Below are positions 53,701 through 64,000 of a DNA stretch of 64,000 nt, one piece after another. Source of the stretch: Asparagopsis taxiformis (taxonomy: Eukaryota; Rhodophyta; Florideophyceae; Bonnemaisoniales; Bonnemaisoniaceae); NCBI GenBank assembly GCA_030407315.1, contig JALQPE010000135.1, positions 1 through 64,000 on the forward strand, in the 5' to 3' direction. The translations under genes were made by a program, and so were the position numbers. Position 1 is the stretch's first letter. Every line of letters starts with the position of its first letter. The notes below the pieces were generated by a model. It saw only the letters and a list, made by a program, of their open reading frames with translations. It was not told where the DNA came from and did no database searches.

Positions 53701-54697
53701 GTGGTCCTGGAAGACCTTAGGCAAACCTAAATGGAAAATAGGAACTAATTCCGGCAATTAGTAATTGCAAAGGTGTCGTAGTGTCTCTAACGTCAAGTTG
53801 ATTGACGGGTGACGCGTGGCCAGTTGATGCAAGGAGGCACGTGGCTGGTATGAAAACCCGCCAGTTATGGGAGATCGAGATTTGGCAGGTGGCAGCACGT
53901 GCCTGGCATGGCTGTTCAAAATTTTTGAATTTCTGGCGCCCAGCCAATGGGAGCCAGTGGTATGGTACTGGCGCACTGGCCGGCGTCTGATCATTTCCAA
54001 ATATAAAATTTCAGTAAAAATAAAAATTTGGCACACCGCCGCCGGTGGAAAAATTCCAAAATTAGGCGGTATATCGCATTTGATTAGGCTTGCGCTCGTT
54101 GGTGGCTTTGTACCAAAGCGACTCTTCGCAGACATGGCTCCGCTTCTTTTCGGTTAGTGCCATGGTTCAAGCAACCAGCGATTCGGCATTGCCTACTCCC
54201 GCCTGTTCGGCACTGCGGCGTGCGTGCGTAGGTGGTTCACCTTTTCGCGAAAGCCCTTTCGGCTAGTAATAATCGCGTGCGTGATTACTTTCTTCCCAGT
54301 TCGGGATTTTACGTCATTTGTGTCTGCCTCTTGCGGCTTTGGTGTGTGTGCTAACACTTGCCACCGGCCCCCTTCGGCTGCGTACGTTAGCGACCCTTCG
54401 CGCCTGCCCCCAGATCGGGGCTCTTACCGTATTTCGTCGGCCACCCTCGGCCTCGCGTGCGCACGCGTGTGCTTGCAATATTTTGCAACTTCCTTCAGCG
54501 ACCGCGTAAGCCAGTCATCAAGCTGACTATAAATTACGCGCGCCGGACATTTGTCCCTGGGTGTCCTCCCTCTCTTGCATAATTTTTATGCTTCACGATT
54601 GGCGATCAGCCTTACGTTTTCTTTGGCGTGCGCCTTTAGTGGTCGAGTTCAACCTTCCGCGCTCGGGTTTCTCCATCGTCTGCAACGTGCTGTCGCA
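50733..54697. other. No gene recognised; probable retroelement flank or LTR sequence
   Basis: There are no ORFs with recognisable domains. 52110-52640 carries two or three diverged repeats around CACGCGTCACCGGTGGTGCG. A TATA-like TATAAAT lies at 54528-54534, about 165 bp upstream of the ATG of the plus-strand retroelement ORF. It may be the promoter of an LTR or of that ORF. I could not define LTR ends because the partner would lie outside the window. Confidence 0.45.
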
Positions 54698-57639
54698 ATG
54701 CCGACCAAGACTGGAGGTCGAGTCACTCGCTCTGCGGCTGCTGCAGCTGCCGCTGTGCGACCAACCGAGTGGAGACGATGCGAGTCCCTCCGACAAGGCA
54801 GATATGGATGCTTCATCCAGTGCTAAGCCAGCACAACCTCTGTCCGAGAAGCGGGTACCTTAGGAAGGGGATTCAGACTATGACGTCCATGATAATTCGG
54901 ACTCCGACTTTGGAGATATTGACAAGATCAATGCACGACGAGCACGGGTAGCAGAGGCAGCACAGCTCGCTCGTGCGGCAAAGCTCGCAACTTCTCGTGA
55001 AGAGGCAGATGCCTAAGTGGCAAAGGTTGGTAGAGTTACTACTCCCGACAAGGGTGAAGGCACCAGCGAAGTCGTCGGCCCCGTCAAGGGTGTAACTGCC
55101 GAACCCCCTGCTCCTGTTGCAGATGAACCTCTGGCTAAGCCAACCGCGGAGAAACATGGCCCTGCTTCTTCTTCCCTGCCGCCGGCAGCAGCCAGCTTGG
55201 CCTTACCGAATTTCTCGGTTAATCCCTATGACAGGGAAGCCGTCGCACCTCAACCATCTTCGCATGCACAGGGCTCGCGTGTATCACCGCGTGCGCGCGA
55301 GGGCGCCGTTACATCGCTACATGTAGGGCGATCCCCACTTGCGTCTGATGCTACAGCTTACCCCCCAGAGTCGGAGTGGAAGAAGCCGGGGGAGTTCTAT
55401 CCCCCGAGGGCACATGAGATGATGATATTCTCTTCCCTTCCCCTTCCTCGATACAACGAGCTCACGGCAGCTTGGGAGCGCTACCCATTTGGTCGCCTCA
55501 CCTTGCGTGAGTGGAGTTTGCCGGCTACTGCGCATAACCGCAAGGACTTTCGAGTCATCTTCCGCGTACATCAACGCAATGCCACTGCTGGCAGTGAATG
55601 CTGGGCATCCATGACGCAAATGTCAATGTCCCGGCCGTTCAGGCATTTCCGTATCCCACGGGAACTGGTTTCTGATAGGAATTTCCTGCGTCACCCAGCT
55701 GACGCGCTCTACCTCGAAGCGATGAATCGGGTTGTGTTTGACCAAACTATGGGAGCTCCCCCTGCGCACACGCTGCCTATCCTGTCATCCAGGTTCTTCG
55801 TATGGAAGCCGCGCTCCTCTCCGGGTACGTTTGAGCAACACATGCTGTTGCAAGCCTGCTTGTGGAGTAGGGAGAACCAGAGGTACATGACCTCCGTGGA
55901 CTTCCGTGCGTTCAGCTTCCGACATAGTCGCCGTCCGACCGATCCTGGTCGCATCTTGGTCACAAGTGAGGACGAATTCCCGTCGCTAATCCCTCATTGG
56001 GAAGGTGAGAATGCTCCACCGTTGTGTCTCCCTTATGGGGACCCACCCGGTTGGTATTACCTGGCACATGCTGCCGAGCGATATAATGACTCCGCAGTAA
56101 GCGGGCGCTTCCACGGCATCGTGCAAGATGAGCGCAACATTTTAGTCGGGCTTGCCCTGGTGCGTTTTGCTCAAACGCGTGGCTATCTGCCGGTGATCAC
56201 TACGATCTTGGCACGTCAGCTGCGCACAACTTGGGCTCGGATCAAGGTGGTACCCACCTCTGAGTTAGTTAGCCCCACCGAAAATCTCGATGCCGATATC
56301 GTACGTGAAGTCATTCAGGCTGCGTCGAATCCACCCTCTGAGCTAGAGGAGATGCCTTGCGACATACCCGGAGTACCACCGGAGAAGGTATTCAAATATT
56401 CTCATGCGCGTGTACCTCGCTCATACGCGAAGATAACGCGGGTCAAGGACCGTCGGCAGAGTTGGGTCTCTTGCCTTCCGCCCTTTCGGCTTACCGACGA
56501 GTTCACGCCCGAGGGCGATTATGCCTCTAATCCTGACGTAATGTCACCGGGTTCTCCCCGCGATTATACTTACAAACCTCTTGGTGAGGTTCCCGCATTG
56601 GGGTCACGTATCGCTTCGAGCAACCGGGGCGGTGCAGGTATGTTACCACCTTCGGTTTATTCCTTAGCGGGTCCACACTCTGACCGAACAGGTCATCCGT
56701 TTGGTCGGGGTTACTTACGGCCTTCGCCCGTGTCGCGTGAGACTCCAAGTGTCCCTGAGCTACCTGCTCCTGTCGCTGCAGCTAGCATGGTCCCCAATGA
56801 CGATCCTCCCGTCTTACCTCCGGCACTGGGGTCTAGGCGTGATGCTACGCCTGAGGTCAAAGGTCCTCCTCTTCGATCAAGTGTTGTTTACGCCTTGGAG
56901 ATGCCGCTTACGGTAGGCGGACTCATGTCCATTACCCACTTGCGGAAGCTTTCCCAGGAGCTGGGTGATGGTCACCTGACCTCGGTGTTAACACCAGTGC
57001 GCGGCGGGCATACGCCTCGTACGGCAATCAATGCCCTTGCTTATACAGCATATGACTTAGAGGCGTCGTATAGACGTGCGCGCGAGCGTCGTCGCACTGC
57101 CGAGAGTCAGCTCAAGGTCGAGCGTGCAAAGAGTAAGAAGCTCGAAGATGAAAATCTAAAATTTGAAGGATGAACTATCCGACATGCGTGTATCGCTGGA
57201 CGCTATGGAACAACGTTTCCTTGACGCAGACCACGAACTGGTTGACTTACGTCGTGAGTTGGCGGAGCTTCGTGGTAGGTCTCATGCCCCGCCGTCCCGG
57301 GCTAATGTTAGTAGGGCTGATCGCCGTGACAGACGTCGCCAGCGTTCGCCTATATCCCCAGACTGTGAGGCTCACCGCCAGGTTCGTGCGCGTCGGCACT
57401 CGCCCGAGGTAACTGTTGGTTACGGCTTGGCGGGTACTCATCACTCTACTCCGGAAGAGTTTGAGGACGCTGATCCCTATGGGGATGACCCTAGTCCTAG
57501 CCCGGGCGTAATACCACGTCCGAGTTTCTGCTCGAAGGGAGGTGATCGCGAAGCCGATACCGTATCGGCTTCGCGGGGGGGTGACCCCTTGTTCCCCTCG
57601 CGAGAAGTAGGCGTTGTCCGCCACTTGTGTTTCGGGTAG
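54698..57639 (+). pseudogene. Retroelement-associated large ORF (gag-like or additional ORF), decayed
   Basis: It begins at ATG 54698 (MPTKTGGRVTRSAAAA), shifts frame near 54765, then has in-frame stops at about 54861 (TAG) and 55014 (TAA). From 55017 it is open for 718 codons to 57173, then one further indel leads into a frame ending at 57639. The second join falls inside a heptad-like coiled coil (SKKLEDENLK / KDELSDMRVSLDAMEQRF), so a one-base insertion is likely. The middle has a compact region starting YPPRAHEMMIFSSLPLPRYNEL. The C-terminus is Arg/Ser-rich. There is no CCHC knuckle and no protease or polymerase. It could be a gag-like protein or the antisense extra ORF known from some plant Ty3/gypsy elements. 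It converges on the pol ORF. Confidence 0.5.
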
Positions 57640-58010
57640 CACCTCACTCCTGCAGAGTATCGTGGCTGTCAGTAGCCAGTTGGTCTGGTAGGTCGTCCTT
57701 CCCCGAATTGGGTTTGCTTTAGAAAAATAAAATTCTGCCTCCCTTTTGTTGAAATATTATCTTAAGTCGTTTTGACTTATACTCTTGAAGGGCATGTTCC
57801 CACGAAGCTCTCCCCTTGTCATACCACTGGTCACACACCGTGGCAGACCCCTGCTAGACATTTTGTCTTGGTTATAAATAAATTGTTTCAGCTTTGTGAA
57901 ATATGTTAGGTTCTGAAAATAGTTGTATCACGAAGGTGACCGATAGTTGTAGCCATTACACGCGTGTCCTCTAGGACTTGTGTTTATTTTAAACTATACG
58001 GCTAGAACTG
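57640..58010. other. Spacer between convergent retroelement ORFs
   Basis: AT-rich, with GAAAAATAAAATTCTG near 57720 and a possible polyadenylation context for either strand. No ORF was seen. Confidence 0.4.
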
Positions 58011-60214
58011 TCACTGGTCCTTTGGATGTCCGCCAGGCGACTTTGCTCTTCTTTTATTGGCTCTTTTCCGTCTCCGCCGTCGGAAAAAGCGGGAAACTTG
58101 TTCCACTGGCATATTATGCCGCTCAGTCCAGGTTGGATGGTCGTAGCCCTCCCACTGGACTAGGAACCATTCTGTTCCGTTATCGTCCGTTAGGTGGTCG
58201 AGCACGTCGTCGATAACATACAACTCACGCGAGTCAGCGTCTGTCCCTGCAACGGGATCTTTGTGCAAGACTTTCCGGAGGCTGGCCCTCTGTTTGTGTT
58301 TTGAATTTGCGTCAGGTATTCCCAGCTTCGTGCGCTTACTGCGTTGCGCCCGAGGGTATGAGATCCCCTTACCCGCTCGTACAGCAATTTCACTCGATCC
58401 GTTGTTATCGGCTGATCGCCTGTGCGAGACTGCTTTGTCTTTTAGCGAAGGTTGTTCGCTCTGCACTTTGTGTGCGCGCGCGGGTGTGTCGCCGGTCAAC
58501 TTAGGTTGACGTTCACGCTGGACATTGGTATCATCTACCTTATGTGACGACACTTCGATGTTGATAGCCGATCTTGGCAGTTCTTCTTGTTGAACGTTAT
58601 GCTTTTGCGAAGCATCCATTTTTGCTACTCCAGCATGTTCTTCGTGAATGCTGCGCACTTGCGAGGGCGACCGTGTGTTGTTTGGGCGTTTAGCCTTGCG
58701 AGTACATCGCGAAAATTTGCGTTGCGCTGGAATGTCACGTTCCTTACGAGGTTGCATCGTTGTCGGAGGTCCCTCCGTGTGCATATGTTGGTCTGCATGG
58801 ATTTTGTCGGTCCTCTGACCTAAGTCATCTTCCCTAGCCGGGGTTGTATGTTCATGTGCATGACTGTTTCCATGCTGGACAGCGTCGTCCATGTCATGTT
58901 GCCGACTACGGAGAGTTTCCTCCCTCCTCCCTAAGCTGGGGCGACCTGCACCAGTCGTTGGTGTTGCAAGGGGGTTACCTTGCTTTGAAGGGGAGTCATA
59001 TGTGGGCATCATGCCTGTTGGTTCATCACCGTGTGGGTGAACGTCGCGTGCCAGTGTTGGTGTGCCTTGTTCAACTTGGCTTAGTGCAGCTGGGTGTGGG
59101 AATGGCATATCATGCATGACGAAGTTGTCATCACCCAAGGTGTTGGGCCAGGGAACAACTCCCTCTTCGACATTGTCGTTATCTCTTGCCTTGGTTAAGG
59201 TTCCCCCTTCCCCAACGTCGGGTGAATGTGTTGATGAAACATCAACGTTACCTGGGGGTTGACTTGGGAGGGAGGTTTGCCTCTCCTCCCCTAGTGTGGA
59301 GTTAGGCCGATTAGACAGTGCGTCCTTGTTGGGGTCGACAGTACTGTCATGGGGTGGGTCACCCTCATCCTCGGAGGATGATTGTGCGGACTTAGCGTTT
59401 CCGTGGGGTGGTGCCCATACTACTCTGTCATGACTGACTTTTTCTGTCAGGCCATCCCTGTCGATGTAGACAGTTCGTCGACCTGCTTTCAATACCTTGA
59501 AGGGTCCCTGCGTGAGGGGTGTCAACTTATTTCGTTGCCTGACTTCAGGGTTGTCTATGTAGACATAGTCTCCGGCCCGGAGCAAACGCTTCGATTTTCG
59601 AACGCGTCTATCGAAGTCTCGCTTGTAGCGAGCCTGTGTGACAGCAAGCTTACCTCCTGCTACTTCTATCGCATCGGTGATTCGCCGTAGAAAGTCTTGC
59701 TTGGTTGAAGCATCCGGCCTAGGCCGTCTCCTTACAGAGTGATGAAGGGTAAAGGGGGGTGGTGGTAGACTTAGTATCAAGTCAAATGGAGTAGTTCCCG
59801 TTGTGCGGTGCACATGCGTGTTATACGCGTAAGTTAGCGCCGATGCGTAGACGTCCCAATCAGTTTGGTTTTCGTTGACATAATTCCTCAGCATATTGAG
59901 TAAGGTTCGATTGTATCGTTCCACTTGACCGTTCGTCTGAGGGTGGTACGCTGTGGTGAACAGGTTTCTCGTACCGAGTTGTAGGCAAACCGCCTGGAAG
60001 AGTTTAGATGCGAACTGAGGGCCATTATCGGACAATATCGTCTTGGGTGGTCCATACTTGAACACCCAGTGTGTACAGAAAGCTACCGACACATGGTATG
60101 CAGTTATGCTCCGCAGCGGGACGACTTGAGTCAGCTTTGTGAAACGGCAGGTCATCACCAACAAATGCAGGTTGCCTTTCCTAGTCCTTGGCAGAGGACC
60201 TAGCAAGTCTATCG
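58011..60214 (-). CDS. Ty3/gypsy chromovirus pol 3' part: integrase and chromodomain, cut by copy C
   Basis: The open frame enters directly from the insertion point at 60214/60215; no start codon of its own is expected. It starts at Ile-Asp-LLGPLPRTRKGN, where the Asp (codon 60207-60209) is the first of the DD35E triad. SDNGPQFASKLF carries the second Asp and HPQTNGQVERYNR the Glu, 35 residues apart. A GPY/F-type module (LTQGPFKVLKAG...VSHDRVV) follows near residue 245. After a long disordered linker a chromodomain (about 662-708) with EWFLVQWEGYDHPTWTERHN precedes a basic tail. The protein would integrate retroelement cDNA, with the chromodomain guiding it to marked chromatin. Protease, reverse transcriptase and the HHCC finger must lie on the far side of copy C. 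The frame is intact for 2.2 kb, so the retroelement was probably young when interrupted. Confidence 0.9.
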
Positions 60215-60246
60215 TCTGTGTTCTCGGAAATGGACGCGGACGTCCA
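60215..60246 (+). repeat. Left terminal inverted repeat, copy C
   Basis: It is identical to 27470-27501. The left flank reads ...AGCAAGTCTATCG, retroelement coding sequence. Confidence 0.95.
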
Positions 60247-60574
60247 CAACCTCTAGTACACCTAGTATTACTAGGCGGACGTCCATGTTCTCCAGTATTT
60301 TTGGATGTCCGCCTAGAACCGGACGTCCATGCGGTCTAGTACGTCTAGTATTACTAGGGCGACATTCATTGTTTCTAGTACCACGGATGTCCCCCTCGGG
60401 ATGGACTTCCGCCATGTCTATGTCCACCTAGGACGGGCGCCGGTTCAGAAATTCAAAAATTTCGACCCCAGAAATTTCTGCCGCCGTGCTCGACATGGAT
60501 GTCCGCATCCATCACGGCGACCACTCTATTTTTCCTTGTCGGTCGACTCCAATTTCGTCTTTAATTTTTTCATC

Positions 60575-61515
60575 CTCTCGCTCACACCCCCTTCCAGTTG
60601 GTGCTCACCTCCCCCGTACTGTACCTCAAACACCCCCAATACCACTCTAGCACGCATTTTCAGCTACCTATCCCCGCTTCCACGGTGCACACCTCCATTC
60701 CATACCTACTTTTCTGCTCTACCGTACAGATTTCGTATAACCAGTCCTCATACTACCTCAGAATAGGGCAAAACACCCCCTATCTCCTCGACCATGCTCT
60801 CCCCCATCACCTTTGAAACGTATTGTTCTTCAGTACCCTCTCTCCTCTACCCTCAACCCCTCTCCTTCGCCCTCTACACAAACTTCCCCTGCAGCTTACT
60901 CTTCCAAAACCTCTCACTCCCCATCCCGTACCCGACCTGCTCCACCCCGCCCTCCCTCACCTGCTACATGCCCCCCACGCCATCCGCATCTTCGATACCG
61001 TATACACCACCACCACCACCACCGGCCCACGCTCCCGCTCCCCGCCGTCTCCCCAGAAACCTCCCCGCTCTGAACCACATATCAACCCCCCACTTCGCAC
61101 CCTTCCTCCCACTCCCCTCCCTCCCCAAATACAATAACCCCCTTCTTCTCCATCACATCCCCACTCACCACAGCCAGAACAGACGCCACCCCCTCCCCTC
61201 TTTCTCCTCACTTTCCTAAAACCCCCTCCATTCGGCGACTTCAACCGCACCCTCCTACGGTCCCACCTAAACACCTCCTCCGCCCTCACTACCCCAACAC
61301 CCCGCAGCGTCTCCCCAATCCCCATAATATGCTTGTCGGCACTCCTCTCCGAATCACACTCCAATCTAAACCCGCACTCCGTACATTTCCACCTCCCCCT
61401 GTACCATCCAAGATTGCATCCCTCCACAGAACACATCCTCATACCACAGAAGAATTTTCTTCCTCTCATACGTCATCCTTAAAACCTCCATCTGCTCCAT
61501 GTAAATTTCGATGTA
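60575..61515. other. Pyrimidine-rich stretch, copy C
   Basis: It is the equivalent of 27830-28770 with scattered substitutions and indels not divisible by three. A 170-codon minus frame (60957-61469) exists here but is not kept in copy B. Confidence 0.6.
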
Positions 61516-61819
61516 AATATTTTCTCCACTATGCAATCTCAAACATGTATGAGCCTATGCCTTTCCGCTTTGTCAACCCTGAATATTGGTACTCATGTAT
61601 TCATAAAATAGGGCCACCCACATCCCTATCCCGTTCTGCAAGCTTTACAAACCACTAGACGCATACTCCACAACTATACAACAAACACTACTCGCTATTT
61701 CAGACGACGCAGTACACAAGTAGCGTAGTCTCAACCTTCCGTGACTCCTTCCCTGATGCGTACAAGTGCGAAACACATCTAGACTTATATCAGAAGTGAG
61801 TGCGGGAATTTTCGGCACA

Positions 61820-62760
61820 GGAGATGCTGGGCCACCAAATTGATTTTTCGGAAATTTTAGAATTTCTGGGCTGGCCAGCAGTGCAATCGAGCTGGACATC
61901 CCCCGGACGTCCATTTCAGGTTGGTCTTGAGATAGTGAGGCGGGACCATGATGGAACAAGGACCAATACCTGTCCCTGACGTGTTGAGCCTGAAATCGAT
62001 CCTTCGTGAGACGCCATTTTGGCTTACAGATGGTGCTTATAGAAGCCAGTGATAGCCCCGATCGGGGCGGCGGCCAGTTCCGGCTTACAGTTGGTGCTTA
62101 CAGACGCCAGTGATAGCCCCCGATCGGGGCCGGCGGTCGTTTCCTGGGGCCGTTGTGGCCAAATTAAGACACCCTGATTTGAATTAAAATTTGGGCTATT
62201 CTCAAAAACATGCACATGTGAACATGTTTTTGAGATGGGGGTGTGCCGTACGGCACAATCGACCGCCCAAATCGATGATTTTTTACAATTTTTTTGTGCC
62301 CGAAATTTTAGAATTTCTGGGCTGGCCAGCAGTGCAATCGAGCTGGACATCCACCGGACGTCCATTTCAGGTTGGTCGTGAGAGAGTGGGGTGGGACCAT
62401 GATGGAACAAGGACCAAGATCTGTCCCTGGCGTATTGAGCCTGAAATCGACCCTTCGTCAGACGCCATTTAGCCTTACAGTTAGTGCTTACAGAAGCCAG
62501 TGAGAACCCCACTCGGGGCGGCGGCCGGTTCCTGGGGCCGTTGTGGCCAAATTAGACACCCTGATTTGAATTAAAATTTGGGCTATTCTCAAAAACATGC
62601 ACATGTGAACATGTTTTTGAGATGGGGGTGTGCCGTACGGCACAATCGACCCGCTGAAATCGATGTTTTTTGCAATATTTTTTCTGCCCTGAATTGTAGA
62701 ATTTCTGGGCTGGCCAGCAATGCATCTGAGCTGGACATCCACCGGACGTCCATTTCAGAT
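61820..62760 (+). repeat. Palindromic repeat array, copy C
   Basis: Truncated unit at 61820-62000, then full units with ACACCCTGATTTGAATT at about 62170 and 62560 (spacing about 389). The intervening higher-order block of copy B (two more units) is absent. Unit features are as in 29060-31040. Confidence 0.85.
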
Positions 62761-63036
62761 TGATCGTGTATCGTGCACGTCCACCCATTACCGGAAGCAA
62801 GTAGGCGATGAAGCACGTACAAACCCAATTGTTCTGCTATTTCTAGCATAGACTATCGAGTCTAGAGATGTGAAGGAATCGTCCTGGAAATCATGCTCCA
62901 ACCCACGAGGGAATGGACAATCTAGTTTGAAAGCATGGAACGGAAGTACATTATACTAGGTTCATAGATTGAAAGTGATAAAGGAGATGATTATATTCTC
63001 GATAATTGTTTCCTAAAGTAGTTGTTGTTAAGCTAT

Positions 63037-64000
63037 CTAGCCGTCGGAAAATTGTTCTTCGTCTTCGTCCTCATCATAATCAGGATCTCCCGGCAGAATA
63101 GGCATCACCGGGACCCCACTAATTGTGTAGGATATAGGCTGGCGAGGTTCTGTCGTCTTCATCCGCATCATTCCCAGCTGCCCTGTCTTCGGCCTACGAT
63201 CTTTCTTGACCGGGATGGGAACAACTGTCTTGTGGCGAACATTGACAGGTGCCGGTTGACTTTGCCTGGCAGACCGGCGCGGAGCATTGGCGATTACTTC
63301 TTCTTCGAATCCCAACCGCCTGATGAAACCAAACGAAACATTGTCGGGAATCGGATACGACGCATTCCTGAAATACGTGTGATACCTCGTTGTCGTGTGT
63401 GACACAACTCTGTCGACATGCCCTGCCCCGGCATGTTGTACATGGCCGTGACCGATGAAGACTGAACGTGGCGGAACGATTACCTTCTTCAGCTTCATCG
63501 TCTTGGCGTACATATCTAATTCCAGCGCTTTGGAAAAGACGTACTTGTGGGACCCTGGACACACCCAGATAGGGAATGGGTCATCTCCGTTGGCAATAAC
63601 AAAGTAACCCGGAAGTTGATCTTTGCGGTCGCGAGGAGGAACAGGGAAATCATTGTGTGGGACCTGCCGAGGACACCCCTTTCCCGTTATCAAAAACCGT
63701 CCCCAGATGCCGGCATGACAAGTTTTTCTCCCGGTAAACCGCACTCCTCCAGCGCTATCAGCCGGACAAGGATTCCCAACCACACATCCAGCAGGGCTCG
63801 CCGCGTCACAAACTTGAACCGGTCGATATGCGTCTCATCGTTCTCGGCATAGTCAACCAGGCAGTGGCGCGTAGACGTGAAGCGAGCCCTCCCCTCATTC
63901 CGGTTCTTCTCATCTGTTTCATCGTCCCCCGTATTGACAATGGGACTCCACAGCTGCCGGTTCCCAGGGTCCTTGTGCACCTGCTCCCCCTCCCACGTTC
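63037..64000 (-). pseudogene. ParB/dioxygenase fusion gene, copy C, 3' part with one frameshift
   Basis: It matches the last ~320 codons of the 1310-residue protein, including HND, QHAGAGH and TTRYH, and ends at the TAG 63037-63039. Near 63705 one C is missing (ccgtccccag versus ccgtcccccag), so the frame carrying the upstream half (ending PASGDGF) stops just before the dioxygenase core. The last ~40 residues diverge clearly (YTISGVPVMPILPG versus HTPSVAPVVPLLPG) by substitutions and a short length change. The gene continues beyond the window. Confidence 0.85.

Larger units (their letters stand above)
60215..64000 (+). mobile_element. Giant Plavaka-like DNA transposon, copy C (left-hand part)
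   Basis: It begins TCTGTGTTCTCGG at 60215, identical to 27470 of copy B. It follows the same order: subterminal repeats, pyrimidine-rich stretch, palindromic repeat array and the 3' part of the ParB/dioxygenase gene, until the window ends. Its palindromic array is shorter (two complete units plus remnants versus four). The insertion lies within the integrase coding sequence of a chromovirus. Confidence 0.92.

Noticed and set aside
57150..57180. Programmed +1 frameshift between the two parts of the retroelement ORF
   Set aside because: The downstream frame carries no protease or polymerase, the join falls inside a continuous coiled coil, and the same gene has other frame breaks upstream. An indel is simpler.
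60957..61469. Minus-strand frame of 170 codons with Cys pairs in copy C
   Set aside because: Copy B keeps only part of it; indels between the copies are not multiples of three.

Overview
This window looks like nuclear DNA of an intron-poor eukaryote. It has long open frames, chromovirus-type Ty3/gypsy sequence, SET and chromo domains, foldback repeats and no bacterial operon signals. A red alga such as Chondrus crispus would fit, but that is a guess. Almost everything recognisable is mobile DNA or its debris.

The main feature is a very large DNA transposon of about 23.3 kb, present three times in the same orientation. Copy B is complete from end to end (27470-50732). Copy A is a right-hand part that enters from the left edge (1-8931). 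Copy C is a left-hand part that runs off the right edge (60215-64000). The ends carry 32-bp terminal inverted repeats with two mismatches (TCTGTGTT...GGACGTCCA) and subterminal repeats rich in CTAGTA and GGACGTCC. Copy B holds four genes. Two lie in tandem on the minus strand: a 1310-residue ParB-like plus Fe(II)/2-oxoglutarate-dioxygenase-like fusion, and a 1065-residue DNA methyltransferase plus SET-domain fusion. The other two converge: a coiled-coil protein of about 760 residues with one frameshift, and a 1012-residue transposase resembling the Plavaka/KDZ group of CACTA-related elements. I infer an element that carries its own chromatin toolkit: a DNA-modifying enzyme, a possible histone methyltransferase domain and a possible oxidative eraser. 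Palindrome-rich repeats with alternating ~389 and ~500 bp spacing follow the 3' end of each of the two large cargo genes. The right arm holds an array with splice-site-like signals.

Between copies A and B (8932-27469) lie frameshifted relatives of the cargo: a dioxygenase-like gene (9045-11115), a ParB-like fragment (12684-13470) and a second decayed dioxygenase-like gene (16032-18206). The rest is foldback and palindromic repeats (17 copies of one ~37-bp palindrome), a 35-bp minisatellite, a ~165-170 bp satellite-like repeat and about 4 kb (23360-27469) with almost nothing recognisable.

Between copies B and C (50733-60214) lies a decayed retroelement: a large gag-like or extra ORF on the plus strand, facing a chromovirus integrase-chromodomain ORF on the minus strand. 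Copy C has inserted into that integrase, two codons upstream of the first catalytic Asp. Copies A and C differ from B, in the genes I compared, mostly by single-base indels. This suggests either very recent copies or base-calling errors in the assembly.
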